A program made the position numbers and the translations under genes. 64,000 nucleotides of DNA, taken from Drosophila persimilis. Taxonomy: Eukaryota; Arthropoda; Insecta; Diptera; Drosophilidae. Within the stretch, counting starts at the first letter, position 1. Every line of letters starts with the position of its first letter. The stretch covers positions 12,236,501 to 12,300,500 of the forward strand of contig NW_020825294.1 of the NCBI RefSeq assembly GCF_003286085.1, given 5' to 3'. Positions 32,500 to 44,300 of this stretch are shown piece after piece. Under the pieces are notes generated by a model. It saw nothing but the letters and a program-made list of their open reading frames with translations, searched no databases and was not told the origin of the DNA.

Positions 32500-33415
32500 T
32501 AAGACCGTTAGACCGCTTAGAAATTAAAGACTTTAAAAATGCAATAGAGAACCTGCCGGCTATGCCATATGAGGTGCAACGCGACCAAGCTGCGGATGAA
32601 GATGGAGCGAAAGACTATGGATGAGTATGCCAGGCTACTACTACCACAATGCCTTCTACAAGGACCCAAGGTCCGAAGGCGACACCAGTTTAAGGTACGC
32701 GCTTGTACCCAACGAACGAAGGACAAGTTGCTCAGTATGCCAAAAGCGGAAGAGGATGATTCGCCCGAAGAGTTTCAGCATGAATAGGCAAAGTAAGTAT
32801 AAGTACCACCAATTGTATGACACATTTTTGGCTAATTCTCGACCATTGACAGATTGGAAAGTTATTTTCTCCGGTAACCTTCTACGCCTTTGCAAAGTAC
32901 GCGGACAAGGAAACAAAACCGAAACAAATAAGCACGGAAGAAGTCAAGCCTTCTACATATATTCCCTGAGGCAAATCCTGCTTTTATGGCGAAGTTGCTA
33001 GCATCTGGCTATCCCGTTAACGAAACAGCAGTCAAGTTTTTAGCGGAGTATGGTCGGAGAGGCATAGGGATCCGTGTACGTCGGACCAGATAGAGCTACG
33101 TCGGAGCTCAGTTAAAGGTTGAGCTGGCCAACGCTTTCAGCAATCTTGCGGGACCGGATTTATTTATTTATGGTAATAAACTCATTCCACACCACCCAAG
33201 AGGTCGAGTTTTTGGCGCGTTTTTTTTAAAGTGGTATCCCCAATAGGCCTAATCCACTATATTTACTTTTAGGGCGGGGCATCGATCGTCGGGGTGTCTG
33301 AAAGTATCAAGTTATTAACAATAAATGTAATATTAATCGTCGAATTTGTACTTCGACAGGACCTAGGGCTTCCAGCCAACTTGCAAATTAAGTAAAACTT
33401 TGAAAAAGAGATTTT
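32500..33415. other. Unassigned accessory DNA after the arrow fragment
   Basis: Short frames such as DFKNAIENLPAMPYEVQRDQ (about 32530) and YARLLLPQCLLQGPKVRR (about 32625) look protein-like but are interrupted and not recognised. From about 33000 to 33415 I see nothing identifiable. Confidence 0.35.
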
Positions 33416-34300
33416 CTACGCGGTTCCTTGAGCTAATAGAGCTAGAGTGCCGACTAAGCGGGCTATAAAATAGAGAGCATCCTCTTGAAATTCATTAGGC
33501 TGGCTAATGTGGGATGCGTAATCTACAATGTCCGCCGCAAGCCTTTTAATGATGAAACCCATTGCTTCGAGCTTATTGGAATTTATGTCCCTTAGCTCCA
33601 ATGGGGTTGCGCGCGGAACCAAAAAAAATTTGTCAACCATCATTCTGATGTTGAATAGCTCTGTTGTATAATAATCATGATACTCCGTGGGGACTATTGG
33701 GTGATAATCTGGCAAATTATCAAAGACGTCCCTCCAATTCGTTGGCGTGAAGCTCGAATTGTATAAATTTCTAAGAATGATATCGGAGAAGGGCGCTTTT
33801 TTGCTGTTGTAAAAAATCCTATCTAGATGGGGGAAATCACACAAAGCTGGAAAATTCCAATTGGCATTTGAGACGGCTAGCCCATTGGCTGGGCAACCAT
33901 CGCAGACAACAGCCATTAGGTTGTCTGCTAGGCCCATATCCACAGTCCTTTGCAGGACGATACTTAAGGCCGCGTTTATTTTTTTTAAGCCCAGTTTGGA
34001 ACGGGCACCATCAATCGGAAGTGCTTGAGCTATGGGCACCACACGCAAGTAAATGAAACGGAAGCTAGTTCCGTTTTAAGCCAGCTATTGCTAGCACTTT
34101 CCAGCGTGGTGGAAACACAGTCAAGAGCAGTGGGATGTGGTACTCATCGAAGATGAGTACAAATGGCTGACCAGTAAAAACCGAAAGGTTTGATAGTAGG
34201 TCTATTTTTCCACGTTTGAGCTCTTCGTCGTGCCCTGGTCGCTCGACATGCCGAATGGCTCTTTTAATCTCTACTAGCGGTTGTTCTTGTTCTAGAGTTC
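33416..34300 (-). pseudogene. P/THAP9-like transposase-type relic, copy 3
   Basis: Read right to left: AIRHVERPGHDEELKRGKI, QPFVLIFDEYH and RWKVLAIAG, then a stop and frameshift near 34075. An open stretch follows (VVPIAQALPIDGARSKLGL, LMAVVCDGCPANGLAVSN, FPALCDFPHLDRIFYNSK) down to a stop at 33416. Blocks and spacing match the spliced gene at 2.3-3.2 kb, but identity is low, so this is an older lineage. It keeps the first Asp (IFDE) and the DGCPAN block. It has no intron at the position where copy 1 has one. Confidence 0.6.
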
Positions 34301-34499
34301 TTGTTCTTGTTTTGTTTGTTTATAGGAGATTGTAAATACATTTTCAGCTCCGCTTTCAGCTATTCGCTGGCCACTAGAATCGAATTGCACAATTTAGTCG
34401 TATATTTGAACCAGACATTTGACTTTTCTTCGAAAGAGAGGGGAAATAGAGTTGCTGAACAAACAGAATAACATATGTACATACATATGTTCATATACT

Positions 34500-34646
34500 A
34501 TGTGGGAATTTATTGGAATCTTGCACATTTTATTTTTTGCTTGCTTGCAAAATTCATTCCACATTGAGGCTGATAATTGTCCACCGGGGCCAGATCGCTG
34601 CTATCAAAACGAACTGACGGAACATAGCACGCAAGATGCGAAATGA
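34500..34646 (+). CDS. Small putative secreted peptide, uncertain
   Basis: A 48-codon frame starts MWEFIGILHILFFACLQNS, a credible signal peptide, and continues with HIEADNCPPGPDRCYQNELT before a stop. The mature part has only two Cys. It could be exon 1 of a longer secreted protein (CLIP-type exons begin similarly), a decayed piece, or chance. No downstream partner exon was found on this strand. Confidence 0.25.
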   Translation: MWEFIGILHILFFACLQNSFHIEADNCPPGPDRCYQNELTEHSTQDAK

Positions 34647-34649
34647 TTG

Positions 34650-36233
34650 AACAGATTCTGTCAGTGATGACGCGCGCAATGCAGTAGTTTCCACAGTGAG
34701 TTACTTGAGTCGTAATGGAATATCTGGACGTAGGAGACCAGCTAGGCTCGCTTCATCGAACATGAGTTTTGGAGAGATGTTCAAGGGATCGTTACAAAAA
34801 TATTGATGCAGGTCTGAATGGGAGTGGCTACAACTACAACTCAACTACAACTACAACTACAACGAATTTTATGACCAGCGGCTAGGGCGTACCCACGGTT
34901 TCTCGAGGGGGGGATCGAATATGTTTTCTCTTAATTATCGTTTCTCTTAAGCTGTGTTGACACCATACAATCAAACCATACAGGAACATTATATACCGCT
35001 CAGTATCTGTGAATGCTTTTTTCCAAAAGGTATAGTACATAAATTGCTGGTATCAGTCAAAATAATGAAGACAATTGAAATGGATACACAACGACAATTA
35101 CCCTGTATGCACTCAGCATGGAGAATCATATACAGAAAAACTTAAATGTCACGATAGTCCCAACAAGACAGAATGGTCATGCTGTGATGCTGTGAGAGAA
35201 ATACTTGAGGATTGGACATTAGTACAACGTCCATGATCACCTCGTGTGTAAACAGATGTGTTTGCGTTGGAGCCCACCCAATTTAAAAATCGGGCAAAAA
35301 GAGTATCGGAAGCTGGTCGGAAGTTGTTGTAGAATACCACAATAAGCGCTCTCTCACATATAGGCCCACTCAACACATTTTTGAACCATCCAAAATATCG
35401 AATCAAAGGGTCATCCGCCTTGCAGACCTTTCCTCGCATCTAATGGGATCTTTTTGGGTTCAGCTATCGAAAACAACGTTTAACGTTGTTCAACGTTTTT
35501 TCGACATTGAAAGAATTTGGTAAAGTCTTGTTTTAGAGATACTTTCATCTGAGTGCCAACAGTGCTCAGTATAGAATTCATCTTCTTGGAAAATATTTTT
35601 AAGCCCAATAAATCAATTTTCAATTAAGTACACCCTTGGGGAAAATCATGCTCGTTTGTCCAACTAACGTCCAACGTCGTCCGCTGTGGCACTAACCATA
35701 CAGTAGATATGTAGATGTGCCGGTTCATTCAACAAACATTCAACATTCAACAACGACCTTTTCCGTTATATCGTTTTGCGTACTGTCAACAAACTCGACT
35801 CACAATGCACACTCAGATCAATAGTGTCTGCTTGCTGTACAAGTACTGCTGCTGTACAAGTACCCACAACCGATAATATAAGTGAAAAGACCATAATCCT
35901 CATTTTTTAGCACATTTGTACTGAGGAAACTAGTGTCCGACTAAGATAGCCACTGTACATCTTACCATTAATATTGTCTTTGCTATTGCAGAGTAGCGGC
36001 ACGTGTTCCGCCGCTCCCGTACGATTCGTTTTTATTTAATAATGGTTTCCTTTTTTTTTCGTTAATAAATTGAATTGTAGATCATACGTACTTTCTGAAG
36101 AGAGCTGGAACAGCTTAACCAAATAGGCACAAACAAACAAAGTACGTAAATGTTTTTAATGTTAAATGTTGTTGATGAAAATGTTAAAGTATCAGAAACA
36201 TCAGCATGCCTGCAGAGGTTCTGTGTATTTCTT
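34650..36233. other. Intergenic, repeat patches
   Basis: Contents: a CAACTA repeat at about 34832-34862; a 96-codon minus-strand frame (35439..35149, starting MRGKVCKADDPLIRYFGWFK) with no recognised domain; a perfect 19-bp palindrome at 35472-35490; and CTGTACAAGTA repeated at about 35835-35860. None is assigned. Confidence 0.4.
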
Positions 36234-36239
36234 TTTATT
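36234..36239 (-). terminator. Protease gene poly(A) signal
   Basis: AATAAA on the minus strand, about 33 bp past the stop codon of the CLIP serine protease. Very short 3' UTRs are common for such genes. Confidence 0.5.
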
Positions 36240-36271
36240 TCCACTCTGCCGCTGACAAGGTAATGCATTCG

Positions 36272-38149
36272 TTAGCGAATCGTAATGTTTAGTTCAGTTT
36301 CTTCTCTGGGTTTCCATACTATGTCTTCAATCCATTGAAGATAATAAAAAACTCTAGTGTAAATCGTCCGTGGAGATTTTGTATCACAAAACGATCCTTC
36401 AGAAACAATGCCGAATACCTGCCCCAGGCACGAGCCCCATTCCGGATGCCATATGGCCAGTGGTCCTCCCGAATCTCCCTGGCATGAATCGCTTGCATCG
36501 TTCTCTCCACCAGCGCAAATCTTCATTTCCTGTAGCACTTCATTTTCTTCATTGCATTCGGCATATTTAAACAGTGTTACGTCAGCCTTGCGCAACTGAG
36601 GGGCTGGTTTATTGGGTTCGTAGCTGCTATATAATCCCCATCCAGAGACTGTCATCTTCGCATGCTCTTGTCCACTAGTTGTTGGTAAGCAGGCTGGCTT
36701 AACTTGGTCATTAAAGACGACTGTTTTGGTCAATTTCAATAAAGCTATATCGTTTTTTGTCCCGTCTTCTTCTTTATAGTCGGGGTGCGGGATTTTTTCA
36801 GCTACTTCATATATTGCGCCGTCAGTGCTATTGTGACCTCCTAGGCGCACCAAAAAACCTCTAAGAAAATATTTTCGATCAAATATTACATATGTATATA
36901 GTAATACATGCACACTATCTGACGATGTTGATATACATACATATGTACATATGTATGAATTTAAATGTACTTACGGCTCTTCCGTACCAACAGCCCGCTC
37001 TAGAATGACACAGTGGGCCGCGGTAAGAACAAATTTACTATGTATCAGGGTGCCGCCGCAAATCCAGGCTCTTGGGTTCGTCAGACCTATATGCGCCATG
37101 TATTGTAATTCATTCCGATATGATTCTTGCGAATGCGATATAAACAAATGCCTCGGACAAAAAGTCGTGTTACTCGCGTAGCTTAGACATGCTGCGTTTG
37201 AGTTGAGTTCACCAATAAAAAGACAAAAGACATAAAAACCAAACAAATTCATGAGACTAGTCTAGTGGAAATATGTCCGGAAACAAAAAGATTCCTACAA
37301 TGCAAATTGTGCCAGACAGCCGATATTTTGGTATAAACTAAAAAAAATGGTTTAGAGACTTGAAAATGGGTACAGTTGATTGTAATAACCGATCCGACCA
37401 CGCCCACCCCTACTGTTTAGTTGTTGCCTACTAGTTAAGCAAGCAATTATTATGGACCCGATTATTTGATGAGCATTTGTATATATTTCTTCTATTTATG
37501 CTTATTTTAGTCAATAGCCTTCGCCTCCTCCTCCTCCCATGCATCTCCTTAAATTTTATATATTTCTACCGCATTTTGGCGAGCTGTTTTAAGCTACTAT
37601 TTAAGTGTATTAGATAATTATTCTTTACTTATTTTGTCGCTTTTCTCCGTGAGCTAAATGTATGTATTCAGCTACTACATATAATATCAAAATATCAAAA
37701 ACAAACTCGTTGATAGACTTTGGCCTCGCTTTTTCATCATTTCGTTCCGTTTTCAGTTCTGCATTAAAATCAAAAATATGTATTTGTTTTTTCTACACAA
37801 ATTTCAGATTCCCCCAATGTTTAATGTTTCCTTTGAATTGATCCTTTGAATCCACTCCAATATATTTCGTTTTCTTATCATCAAAAATGATGTATAATAT
37901 TTTGTAATGTGTAATATACTCACCTCTTGAGGACCGAGTGTCTGCTTTCGGTTTTTTTGGAACCCGACAGCAAATGGAGTTAATAGCACAAATTTTGAAA
38001 TACCCTTTATGCTTTGCATGAATGCAGGCATGAAATAATACACATTTTTCAGAAAGTGAATCGCAAGTGTAGTATTCATTGGCTTCAGCCGGATTCCGTT
38101 CGACCACACAAACTACGAGTATTAACCAAATAACCAGTTTGAAAAGCAT
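36272..38149 (-). CDS. CLIP-domain serine protease (trypsin-like)
   Basis: Proposed exons are 38149..37924, 37191..36975 and 36860..36272, giving 343 aa with consistent phases; the introns are 732 and 114 bp. A signal peptide (MLFKLVIWLILVVCVVE) is followed by a six-Cys CLIP domain (CDSLSEKC, then AC, IC and a CC pair, residues about 29-63). The S1 domain has the catalytic motifs LTAAHC, NDIALL and GDSGGP; Asp six residues before the Ser predicts trypsin specificity. Such proteins act in haemolymph cascades (melanisation, Toll). The usual R-IVGG activation site is not visible; the linker reads TFCPRHLFISHSQESYRNEL. The alternative is that MNLFGFYVFCLFIGELNSN at 37252 is the signal peptide of a separate CLIP-less protease and exon 1 belongs elsewhere. 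Confidence 0.75.
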
Positions 38150-38224
38150 TTTGTCGTTGAAGAGCAGTTACAAATCTATAGTATAGCTGAAATTAAAATG
38201 ATTTTTTAGTGAAATAAATACATA

Positions 38225-38850
38225 TTGAAAAAAATTGAATCTATTTGTTCTATACGACTTTCAATAGGCAATCTTTTCGGAAATTCATTATCAGCATCAA
38301 TACGAACTAGAGGTGTACGTCTGACATCCGCGAACACCTGGATCTTGGAGAATTTAAAACTTAAAGATTTCGAAAATCTTACTTTGCCAAGGGCTACTAT
38401 TCTTAGATTTAATGAAATTAGGCTGGCAAAAGCTTGAGCCGAACGAAAACATTACCGGCCCATCACGACTTTGTACAGTTCTCCGCGCACCGCGAACCGA
38501 AAAAGACTCGTTCTGGACAAGCGAAATCATAAATAAAAACAGCGGAACGTCCCCTGTTCTGTTCCATCGCCGTGGCCTCGTCAATTGTACTTTATCAATC
38601 GCGGGGGATTCAATACGATGATCTTTTCAAAACACGCTTCATTAAATCTAATAGTAATGGTAAAGCAATAAAGGAATCTTCAATAGTTGATTACATCTGT
38701 GATTTGCCACTCTTTAAGATCGATGCCGAACGAACACTGATCGGACTTAAGGAAATGTCGCAGTTTTATTTACTTGGGGTCTCTTATCAGCATAATCTCT
38801 TCTATACCATACGTATGCATATTACAGAGATATTTTATAAAAATATGTAG
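38225..38850 (+). pseudogene. Broken coding sequence of unknown family
   Basis: Three consecutive frames give protein-like sequence in one direction. They are IGNLFGNSLSASIRTRGVRL and NLKLKDFENLTLPRATILRF (38255-38430); PSRLCTVLRAPRTEKDSFW and GTSPVLFHRRGLVNCTLSIA (38455-38605); and YDDLFKTRFIKSNSN, SSIVDYICDLPLFKIDAERT and MSQFYLLGVSYQHNLFYTIR (38610-38820). Two frameshifts would join them. Composition is unlike random AT-rich DNA. I cannot name the family; it may be a gene relic or part of a mobile element. Confidence 0.4.
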
Positions 38851-39798
38851 CTATCTCTCCAGCAGAGTACCGCGCTGTTTTTTCTGCGGTGGAGGCGCGT
38901 CCTCCGTCTTTCCTCTGACACCGACGTCGCTTAGTTTCCCGCCTTTGCGTTGCAGCTGCTTCTCAATGATGCGCGCATTATTGGCATAACTATCGGCAAT
39001 CTCGCGCTGTTTAAAATAGAATGAAAGTATAGCGAATATTTGTATGTATGTCGAAGGTAATCGAGAACATTTAGTTGGTTGGCTTACCGCTTCAATTTCG
39101 TCCTCCTCTTCATCTATGGTGGACACCGTCACCGAGCTGAACTTGCCCATATTCTTTGTGTGCCGCGTGACCATGACTTTCTTTCCACTGGCATCGACTA
39201 TACCGGAATCCTCACCTCCGGCAGACGACGCACTCTGCGCTGGGGCAGCAGTCGAAAGCTTCGCCCTGTTCTTTGCTTCTGTTCCCAGAAGTTGGGCCAA
39301 TGGCTGCTCATTCTTGGCGCTAACCAATGCATTGAACATCACGAAGGTGACATGGGAGTCCGGATTGTGGCGGTAGTAAAGTGGAAGATCGCAGCTGCGG
39401 CACTGCCAAGTAACAATAGTGAAAATTTTGTTTTCAGTGATTTTATCAGAACCTTACCTTATACCGGTACTGTTTCTCTATGGCGTTCCCCCTGCCCTTG
39501 CGGCGTATGTAGAGCATTTTTGGAGTTGGATTGTAGGTCAACTTGTTGGCGTGCTCGTTGGCATTTATTACACGGGCATTGTCTACTTCTCGTAGCGGCA
39601 ATTGATCCAGGGTGCAATCTTTTGAGAGATTTCTCCTTTAGCATCAAACTTGGTTTGCGAAAATCAGGCATACGAACCCAAAATCAAAGCCATCTTATTG
39701 CATAGACAGTAGTAGATGTTGAGGGGTTTCTCTTCACTGTACTCCTCCTGATCCTTTGTATCGGAGCACACAATACTGCGAGAAACAACTTTTGGCAT
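38851..39798 (-). CDS. STEEP1/CXorf56-type conserved protein
   Basis: Exons are 39798..39678, 39618..39458, 39402..39088 and 39006..38851, giving 250 aa; the introns are 56-81 bp. The start reads [20 protein letters not shown]. Then come [67 protein letters not shown] and FMVxNALV-type blocks, then a Ser/acidic linker and a basic C-terminus ([20 protein letters not shown]). It matches the UPF0428 family, whose human member STEEP1 assists STING exit from the ER; the fly function is not established to my knowledge. The paired Cys (CLC and CRSC) suggest a zinc site (inference). I believe the D. melanogaster orthologue is CG16865. It reads away from the Aldh/transposase-like block at 40.1 kb. Confidence 0.9.
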
Positions 39799-40138
39799 CC
39801 TAAATGTTTATTAATATTGAGATGTGATTCTGTTGTTCGATCAGCTGTGCGGCGACGAGGTTGGTGAACTAGAACTGAACTCGGTTCATTTAATGAATTG
39901 AGGAACTGCCACCACCAGCGATCAGCTGTCGCGTGATTTATCGAAGCACTGCCATCTCAATTGTGGAACAAAACAAAGCCGCGAAGTCCCGAATTTTTTT
40001 ATTAGATTTGTGGGAGATGTTGCCCTCGGACGGCCGTTGTGAAGATCTCAGCCCCAGACCACCACGGAAGTGCAAGACCACAAAGAATAGCACAAGAGCA
40101 AATCGGGCAAAATATTTCAATAGAGGATAGTAATATAG
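39799..40138. other. 5' flank of the STEEP1 homologue
   Basis: Contains the presumed promoter. CTGAACTCGGTTCA at about 39876-39890 has some dyad symmetry. GATCAGCTGT (39839) and GATCAGCTGTCG (39920) are repeated 80 bp apart. No gene is supported. Confidence 0.35.
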
Positions 40139-40740
40139 CTGTGAAGACTGCCCCCTCGGCTTGCAAGCTTGGTTCCCCATGGCGCCGTATGGATGCTTCG
40201 AGGGATCAAGTCTACTTGGCTAGCTTGGAGGCCCTGGACAATGGCAAACCCTACAGCGCAGTGCAGAGCGCGCCAAGAAGAGGACCGTGGGCAATCCCTT
40301 CGATCTGAACACCGAGCAGGGTCCCCAGGTCAACCAGGAGCAGATGGATAAGATCCTTGGCATGATCCAGCAGGGCGCCAAGCTGGTGGCCAGCGGTAAC
40401 CGTCCCAAAGGCCTTCCCGGTTACTCTGTCCAGCCAACGGATGTTGCCGATGTCCAGGACAACATGAAAATTGCGCGCGAGGAGATATTCGGGCCCGTCC
40501 AGCAGCCGGACGCAGCAGCTTCAAGAAGCTGGACGAGGTCATCGAGTGTGCCAACAACTCAGACTACGGCCTGGTCGCCGCTGTTTTCACCAAGGATCTG
40601 GACAAGGCCAACAACTACATTGAAAACCGGTTCCCTGCGTGCCGGCACTGTTTCGGTGAACACCTCCAAAACCTTGGCCGCCCTGGCTTCCTTTCAGAGG
40701 ATATAAGATGTCCGGCCATGGCCGTGAGAATGGGGAGTCT
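40139..40740 (+). pseudogene. Aldehyde dehydrogenase (Aldh) fragment, copy 2
   Basis: It begins in the N-terminal part ([13 protein letters not shown], then [19 protein letters not shown]). At about 40262 it jumps to [20 protein letters not shown], skipping several hundred bases that include the catalytic-Cys exon region. It continues through [35 protein letters not shown] and [12 protein letters not shown] frameshift at about 40503 precedes [16 protein letters not shown] and [11 protein letters not shown]. The tail keeps traces of the Aldh C-terminus in shifted frames. Copy 1 (1.49-2.23 kb) has different deletions, so the two decayed independently after a shared origin. Confidence 0.88.
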
Positions 40741-40749
40741 ACATTATAT

Positions 40750-41325
40750 ATAAAAGCTAAAACTCCTACCACGCGGGAAAAAATTCACCCGTGTGTCGGT
40801 GAATTCATCCGCATGTGTAATGTGGATAAACTGAAGGATGTAGTACACATTTGAGGAGAGGATCACTCCGCGAAGCTGAAAATCGGAGCTATTAACTTTG
40901 CTCAAGATAAAGGTGTGTGGACGATTGCCCGAAATTCAGCGCCAATAACCTATTTTAAATTTAAGACTTTATTGGAATTGAAGTCTTGTAATTCGTTTGG
41001 TGGCGTGCTAGTTATTTCGGAAACCTGAGATTCCCATGTGTTTCGGTGCTCTCGTAAATTTTTCCCAATCTGTTACTAATTTCTTCCGCAAGTGGCCTTC
41101 GTCCCACAGGAATGGGAAGTAGTTGGACACACACTGCAGCGACTTCAAATTATCTTCAATGGGTACCGGCCTGAAGTGAAACTCATCAAAAATGATCAGA
41201 AATGGCTGCTCCTTGAAAATTTCGATCAGATGGGACTGCTGCTCCATGTATCTGATGGCTCGACGCACATCATTTCCCCGGGCAGACATTAGTGGGTGTC
41301 ATGTGAAAACGTCTTCAAGCTCCAT
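40750..41325 (-). pseudogene. P/THAP9-like transposase-type relic, copy 2
   Basis: It starts MELEDVFT, then a TGA (41301..41299), then HPLMSARGNDVRRAIRYMEQ, QSHLIEIF and EQPFLIIFDEFHFRPVP. It then jumps across a deletion to LKSLQCVSNYFPFLWDEGHL and RKKLVTDWEKF, with decayed sequence to about 40750. It is closely related to the spliced gene at 2.3-3.2 kb but keeps the first Asp (IFDE). The deletion removed the intron, the second Asp and the region between. The 3' junction with the Aldh fragment (ACTCCTACCACGCGGGAAAAA-like, about 40760) is shared with copy 1. Confidence 0.8.
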
Positions 41326-41395
41326 GTTGTTCCGTTATACAAATTGAGCAATAGGAACGATTAACATATTTTTATATTTTTTTGTTATATTTTGG

Positions 41396-44300
41396 ACGTT
41401 GACATGCAATGACTGCATCTTTCAAGAGGCGATGCAGTTACTGCACCGTCAAGTGGCCCGTGTGACACCAGCAGAAGGCTGTTGCGCGCGGATCCCAGGC
41501 AAAACGCAGCCCTCCTCCCGCCCAACCGACCGAGGGGCGCTGCCGCATGACGCGCGGTGCGTAGCCGAACCAAACGCGAACATGCAAAAAGATAGCTATT
41601 AGACTAACATTCGAGGAAAATTAGCACTAAACTTACTAAGAAACTAAGCATGCAATCAAAATTCAAATACCACTACAATTACTAATTACTAGAAAGGTGT
41701 GTAAGGATTAGTAATTTAATAAGAGGAAGAGAATTAGTGTTGGATATAATATGGTAGATGGAATTATAATCCGAGCATAAGACCCTAAACGGTTCATGCA
41801 AGGAATAATTCGATCTACAAAGTGGAAGGAACAACGGTATAAAATTTTTAGTCAGTCTAATAGGAATCGTGAAGTTTGTGCGGCTCAACAGATCAGGGCT
41901 GTCTATGTCATCCCTGATCAAGTTGTGCATAAATATCACACCAAGCATTTTTCTACGGTTAACTAAGGATGGGAGGTTTACTAATAGGAGTCTACTAGAC
42001 TAAGATGGGAGTCTTACACCCGCATCCCAGTTAAGGCCCCGCAGAGCAAAGAGTAAAAAGTTTTTCTGTACTGATTCTATACGGTCCTGGTGTACTTTGT
42101 ACTGAGGGCACCATACACAGGAGTCTTTGTTATATAGGGGTCGACAAATTCCTTTGACCACCTCTTTATAAACCAAAGCACGCCCATGGCCTTACTTACC
42201 ATGGTAGAAATGTGTTCGGAAAACTTTAACTTGGGGTCTAACATAACACCCAGATCATCCACCAGGGTAATTCTCTCAAGAGAACCACCAAATAGGCTGT
42301 ACGGAGCCAACCATGGGCTAGAACGATGAAATGTCATAACTTTGCATTTCGAGGCATTAAGGTGTAACAAGTTTGCACAACACCATGACTGAAAGCTATT
42401 GAGATCGGATTGCAAGCGAGAATTAAATGAAATGTCCTTGTACTGGACACAGAGTTTAACATCATCCGCATACATAAGTACTCGAGAGTATGTTAATACT
42501 GAAGGCAAGTCATTAATAAAGAGTGTGAAGAGTAAGGGGCCTAGATGGCTGCCCTGTGGTACTCCCGAAGAAACCTTTACTGGTAAAGAGAGGGAGTTTT
42601 TGAAGAGGACTCTTTGAGACCTAGAACAAAGATAGCTAGAAATCCATCTCAGGAGGTTGGGCGGAAACCCTAAAAGGTCAAGTTTATGTGCTAAAAGGGA
42701 ATGGTTTACAGAGTCGAATGCTTTACTAAAGTCGGTGTAAATAACTTCCGTCTGTAAGTTACCTTGAAAGCCTTTAATAATGAAAGAGGTAAACTCTAAC
42801 AAGTTCGTGGTGGCTGATCGCCGCCTTATAAATCCATGCTGAGTTGGAGATATAAGTGACTTGCAGAGATGTTGCAAGTGAGGAGTTAAAACCTTCTCAA
42901 ACAATTTGGGAATAGCGGATAACTTTGCTATACCTCTATAATTTTTTGCATCAGACTTGCTACCTTTTTTATGGAGACGAATTATAAACGATTCCTTCCA
43001 GATTGGGGGGAAGCAAGAGGAATCAATGGACAGGGTGAATAGTTTAAGCAATGTTCTACACAGAGCCTCGGCGCAGTACCTGAGTAAACAACCTGGAACC
43101 CCGTCTGGACCCGGTGAAAACACCGGCTTAACTAGTCGAAGATCTTGAAGTAGGGTATATTCATTTAACAAGGGACTGAAAATGCCGTTCGACCTCGGTA
43201 ATCCGTATGGGTACGGTTGACCAGAGTAGCGTTCCTCAGAATAGGTGGTTTGGAAAAACTGGGCAAAAAGATCGGCAATTGCCTGATCATTATTTGCCGA
43301 CGTATTACAAAATGATAGCGAGGATGGGTGTGCGGACGTTCTACGCTTACTGTTTACGAAGCAGTAAAACTGTTTAGGGTCCTGAGAAAAACGTATCCTG
43401 CAACGAGATAGGTAGTTCTTATAGCATTGAGCATTAAGAACTGAAAAGTTTGACCGAGCTATTACATAACGAGAGTGAGAAGTAGGAGAGCCCACTTCTT
43501 GAAATTTTGTATAAAGTCTTGATTTTAAGTTTTTTAGACTGGATAACTCTTTGGTAAACCAAGGGGGTTTTCCAGATCTAATCGGACAAGAAAGCGGGAC
43601 ACAAGAATCCAAAAATGTGCCAAGAGCATTGTAAAAAATGTTTGTGCCTTTTGTGACATCAGTGCACAAGTACAAAGCGGACCAATCAAAATCCCTAATT
43701 AGGTTACTAAGCTTCGCAAACTCGGCTTTACGAAAGCAGCGGACACGTTGAGGTAGTCTACTCGACCGATCCAATACAGTTGGTCCTATATCTAGCGACA
43801 CCTCGAAAGTAGGGTGGTAGGCGTCTTCAGGTATAGTGAGCGGAAGGGCTCGGGTTAACAACACTATGGTCGGATCCGATACAAAGCATAGATCAAGCAA
43901 TCGACCCAAGGAATTTTTCACATGATTGACTTGAGACAGGGACAGGTCAAGCAAGCCGTCAACAAAGTCATGTCGAGACATGGGCACTAGGATACTAGAC
44001 TCGTTTACCGAAGACCAAACAGTTCCTGGCAAATTGAAGTCACCAAGAACTATTATACGATCTTTATCAGATAGCGAGGAAGAAACAGCGGTTAAAGCGG
44101 ACAAGTGCTGCTCATAAATTGAAATATCCGAAGAAGGTGGGATATACGAGCAAGTAATGAATATAGCGAAAGCGGGAAGAATCAGTTTTACACACAGGAA
44201 TTCCAGTTCCTGTTGAACTTGGACTGTGAAGTGTTCTGACGTGAAGTAAGAGTCCACTGCAATTAGAACCCCTCCTGCACGTCGAGACGAACGGTTCTTT

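Noticed and set aside
35149..35439. 96-codon minus-strand frame (MRGKVCKADD...)
   Set aside because: Protein-like but with no recognised family and no supporting splice or promoter signals; mentioned only in the spacer entry.
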